DNA of 64,000 nt. Source: an uncultured Cellulosilyticum sp. (GTDB lineage: Bacteria > Bacillota > Clostridia > Lachnospirales > Cellulosilyticaceae). The notes under the pieces are model-generated. The model was given only the letters and a program-made list of their open reading frames with translations. It was not told the DNA's origin and did no database searches. The translations under genes and the position numbers were made by a program. The DNA lies in assembly GCA_934725855.1 (NCBI GenBank), contig CAKVCL010000008.1, positions 1 through 64,000 of the forward strand, read 5' to 3'. The stretch's first letter is position 1; each line of letters begins with the position of its first letter. Shown here in pieces: positions 61,946 to 64,000 of this stretch.

Positions 61946-62659
61946 CTAGCGTATGATTTTACCATACTTTGAAATAATCTGATCAATCATACGACTGGCT
62001 TCGGATTTAGAAAGTGTTTCTATGTTTTGAGGAAGCTCTAAGTGATGCTTTACGCATAAACTTGTTAAGTATGACTTTTGTTTCTGGGTCATGGGTTCTG
62101 TTTTAGGCATCTGCCAGACCATTGGTTCAGGTTTAAATAAATCAGCTTCCTCTTCTTGGAAATCTTTTTGTAAATGCTTAAAAAGCTCATACGTTGCATA
62201 GGCATCGTCATAAGCTCTATGGGCATGTTCAAGGTCAATACCATAATACTTACACAATGCTCCTAATTTACGGCTAGGTAAGTCACTTAGCATTTTTCGA
62301 GAAATCATCAAAGTATCCAAACCTTGCTTTTCAAAAGAATAACCCAGTCTCACTGCTTGTGCTTTTAACATACGGTAATCAAATAAAATAATATTATGTC
62401 CAATCAAAGGGACATCTTCACAAAAATCGATAAACTGAGGCATGACTTCTTCTATCGGTGGTGCATCTTTAACTAACTCATTGTTAATTCCCGTAATCGA
62501 AGTAATATAACTAGAGATTGTCTCTTTTGGACAGACTAATTGATTAAATCGTTTGACTTCATGATTGTCCTCAATAAAAACAGCTCCTATTTCAATAATT
62601 TCGTGTCGAATAGGATGCGTGCCTGTTGTTTCTATGTCTAAAACCACATAACGCTTCAT
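61946..62659 (-). CDS. DnaQ-like 3'-5' exonuclease (PolC/epsilon-type)
   Basis: 237 aa. DEDDh exonuclease: LDIETTG (Asp7/Glu9), GHNIILFDYRML and HRAYDDAYAT (His and Asp near residues 147-152) are visible. The C-terminal ~55 residues form a short helical tail (MTQKQKSYLTSLCVKHHLELP). It removes 3' nucleotides and may assist DNA repair or RNA trimming. It stands alone, divergent from nrdD, with a terminator downstream. A role in proofreading would need a polymerase partner not present here. Confidence 0.9.
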   Translation of the reverse strand: MKRYVVLDIETTGTHPIRHEIIEIGAVFIEDNHEVKRFNQLVCPKETISSYITSITGINNELVKDAPPIEEVMPQFIDFCEDVPLIGHNIILFDYRMLKAQAVRLGYSFEKQGLDTLMISRKMLSDLPSRKLGALCKYYGIDLEHAHRAYDDAYATYELFKHLQKDFQEEEADLFKPEPMVWQMPKTEPMTQKQKSYLTSLCVKHHLELPQNIETLSKSEASRMIDQIISKYGKIIR

Positions 62660-62970
62660 TTCGTTCTCCTTATCTCTACTAACATCTATTTTATTTTATC
62701 GTACCTCTCTTAAAATGCAACCATCTATTTCTATATCCCATTCATCTACTTTCTAAAAGGGATACCCCACTTAATATTTTTTTCTTCTCAAACAACGTAG
62801 CAAAATCAATCTTTTCATATGAATAATGCCATGCAATGACATTCTTTGTCATTGACAAAAAACTTGAAATGTACTTTATTGCAAAACAAATATGCAAGAT
62901 ATAGTATATTTATATAATACTAAGTGTATATATAGTATAGTAGTTGCACATTATTAAGGGGGATATTCTC
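62660..62970. promoter_or_regulatory. regulatory region of nrdD with two NrdR-like boxes
   Basis: Two 16-base sites at 62892-62907 and 62923-62938 each match the NrdR consensus ACACWATATATWGTGT at 12 of 16 positions. Their starts are 31 bases apart, the helical spacing usual for NrdR. The first overlaps a likely -10 box (TAGTAT 62902-62907, with TTGCAA 17 bases upstream). NrdR represses ribonucleotide reductase when dATP is plentiful. A hairpin (AATGACA/TGTCATT) lies further upstream. Confidence 0.7.
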
Positions 62971-64000
62971 ATGAAGTATGATGTTATTAAACGTGATGGT
63001 AGAAGAGTAAATTTTGATCATTCCAAAATATTTAATGCCATTGCACGTTCTGCCAAAGATAATAATATCGAAGTCGATGTAGAAAAAATTTCTATTTCTG
63101 TAGAAGAACGTATAAATGATCTTTATAAAAATGAAATTACTGTAGAACAAATTCAGGATTTAATTGAAGATACCCTAGTTGATTTAAAATTAGAAGCCAT
63201 CAAAAATTCATATGCCAACTATCGCAAGGAAAGAACCCGTATTCGAGATCTAAAATCAGAATTAATGGATACCGTTCATAATATTGGTATTGAAACAGAT
63301 CGTGATAATGCCAATGTGGGTAATAATTTTTCATCTAAACTGCTTAGAATCGCTAGTGAAACCAATAAGTGGCATAATCTAAGCAAAATGCCTAAACACC
63401 TTGCTAAACTCCATGAACAAGGTGATTTATATTATCATGATTTAGATAGTTATAATTTAACAACCAATTGTTTACATATAGATACGGGAAGTGTCTTTGA
63501 AAAAGGCTTTAATACAGGATATGGTACCATTCGTAAACCTAAACGTATTGAATCTGCTGCTGAACTAAGCTGTATTCTTTTACAATCTTCTCAAAATGAT
63601 ATGTTTGGCGGACAATCTCACGTTAATTTTGATAATGATATGGCACCTTATGTAGGTTCTACTCGTGAAGAAATCAAAGCTGAATACGCTCCACTTCGTT
63701 CTGCTTTATCAGAAGATGCTTTTAATGCATTTGTTGAAGAAAAACTTATCAGCCGTGTTCACCAAGCCATGCAAGGAATTGTGTATAATTTAAATACGAT
63801 GCACTCTCGCGCAGGCTCACAAGTTCCATTTAGTTCTCTTAACATTGGACTTCCAGCAACGGATGATGCTGCTTTAGTATGCCAAATTTTCTTAGAAGAA
63901 TATGAAAAAGGTCTTGGTAAAGGTGAACAGCCTATTTTCCCTAATATTATTTTTCGTGTCAAAAAAGGATTAAATCGTGGAGAAAATGCACCTTACGCTT
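62971..64000 (+). CDS. nrdD: anaerobic ribonucleoside-triphosphate reductase (partial, 3' end outside window)
   Basis: Starts at ATG 62971 after AAGGGGG. The first ~90 residues form an ATP-cone (VIKRDGRRVNFDHSKIFNAIARSAKD). The catalytic domain then begins with LSKMPKHLAKLHEQGDLYYHDLD and TTNCLHIDTGS, typical of class III NrdD. The gene runs off the right edge after about 343 codons, and the glycyl-radical end is not visible. It makes dNTPs under anaerobic conditions using formate and needs NrdG, expected downstream. Plus strand. Confidence 0.95.
   Translation, partial: MKYDVIKRDGRRVNFDHSKIFNAIARSAKDNNIEVDVEKISISVEERINDLYKNEITVEQIQDLIEDTLVDLKLEAIKNSYANYRKERTRIRDLKSELMDTVHNIGIETDRDNANVGNNFSSKLLRIASETNKWHNLSKMPKHLAKLHEQGDLYYHDLDSYNLTTNCLHIDTGSVFEKGFNTGYGTIRKPKRIESAAELSCILLQSSQNDMFGGQSHVNFDNDMAPYVGSTREEIKAEYAPLRSALSEDAFNAFVEEKLISRVHQAMQGIVYNLNTMHSRAGSQVPFSSLNIGLPATDDAALVCQIFLEEYEKGLGKGEQPIFPNIIFRVKKGLNRGENAPYA

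Noticed and set aside
62920..63150. minus-strand open frame over the nrdD start
   Set aside because: It is antisense to a clear nrdD coding region and its promoter.
1..64000. CRISPR arrays, tRNA or rRNA genes, insertion sequences
   Set aside because: None seen by eye: no regularly spaced repeats of suitable length, no cloverleaf-like block, and no transposase-type protein.

Overview
This window looks like part of the chromosome of an anaerobic, endospore-forming, low-GC Firmicute of class Clostridia. The evidence is an AT-rich base composition, spo0A, spoIVB and a complete spoIIIA operon, a csp/sleC spore-germination locus, and an oxygen-sensitive class III ribonucleotide reductase (nrdD). 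Gene order and content resemble Lachnospirales such as Cellulosilyticum, but that placement is tentative. Nearly all genes lie on the minus strand.

Layout. (1) Bases 1-7,900 are the right-hand end of a prophage or related integrated element: a tyrosine integrase, a small Cro-like regulator, a recombination set (Gam, a RecA-like ATPase, an ERCC4 nuclease, a DUF669 protein), a primase-polymerase, a separate D5/SF3 helicase, and small late-early genes that run off the left edge. (2) Bases 8,000-21,300 are the conserved clostridial/bacillar run read as asp23-nusB-xseA-xseB-ispA-DUF212-[OLE RNA]-oapA-dxs-tlyA-nadK-argR-recN-spoIVB-spo0A. The ~700-base space without a protein gene, between the DUF212 gene and a 189-aa membrane protein, is best explained as the OLE (ornate, large, extremophilic) non-coding RNA followed by its partner OapA. 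(3) Bases 21,380-23,900 hold a long beta-CASP metallo-hydrolase with a duplicated C-terminal module.

(4) Bases 24,200-29,460 are spoIIIAA-AH, which build the forespore-mother cell channel. (5) Bases 29,680-44,215 are efp, pepP, aroK and a type IV pilus cluster (pilB, pilC, pilin, pilD, minor pilins, pilM, pilN, pilO, a PilX-like protein and a lipoprotein), with yqeG between pilus genes and no pilT. (6) A plus-strand LytTR regulator/DUF3021 pair follows. (7) Next are the poorly understood GGGtGRT protein and its NifU-like partner, then a secreted M16C peptidase.

(8) Bases 50,450-61,800 are a germination locus: sleC on the plus strand, then on the minus strand an ABC transporter with a large CARDB-type surface protein, and three tandem Csp-type subtilisin proteases, all with visible Asp-His-Ser triads. 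By analogy with Clostridium perfringens, the Csp proteases would convert pro-SleC to active cortex hydrolase when spores germinate. (9) A DnaQ-like exonuclease and the start of nrdD, preceded by two NrdR-like boxes 31 bp apart, close the window.

The strongest items for follow-up are the OLE RNA/OapA unit, the three-protease csp/sleC locus with its embedded ABC/CARDB transporter, the GGGtGRT/NifU-like pair, the duplicated domain in the metallo-hydrolase, and paired TAGGG repeats in the prophage that may mark a replication origin or operator.
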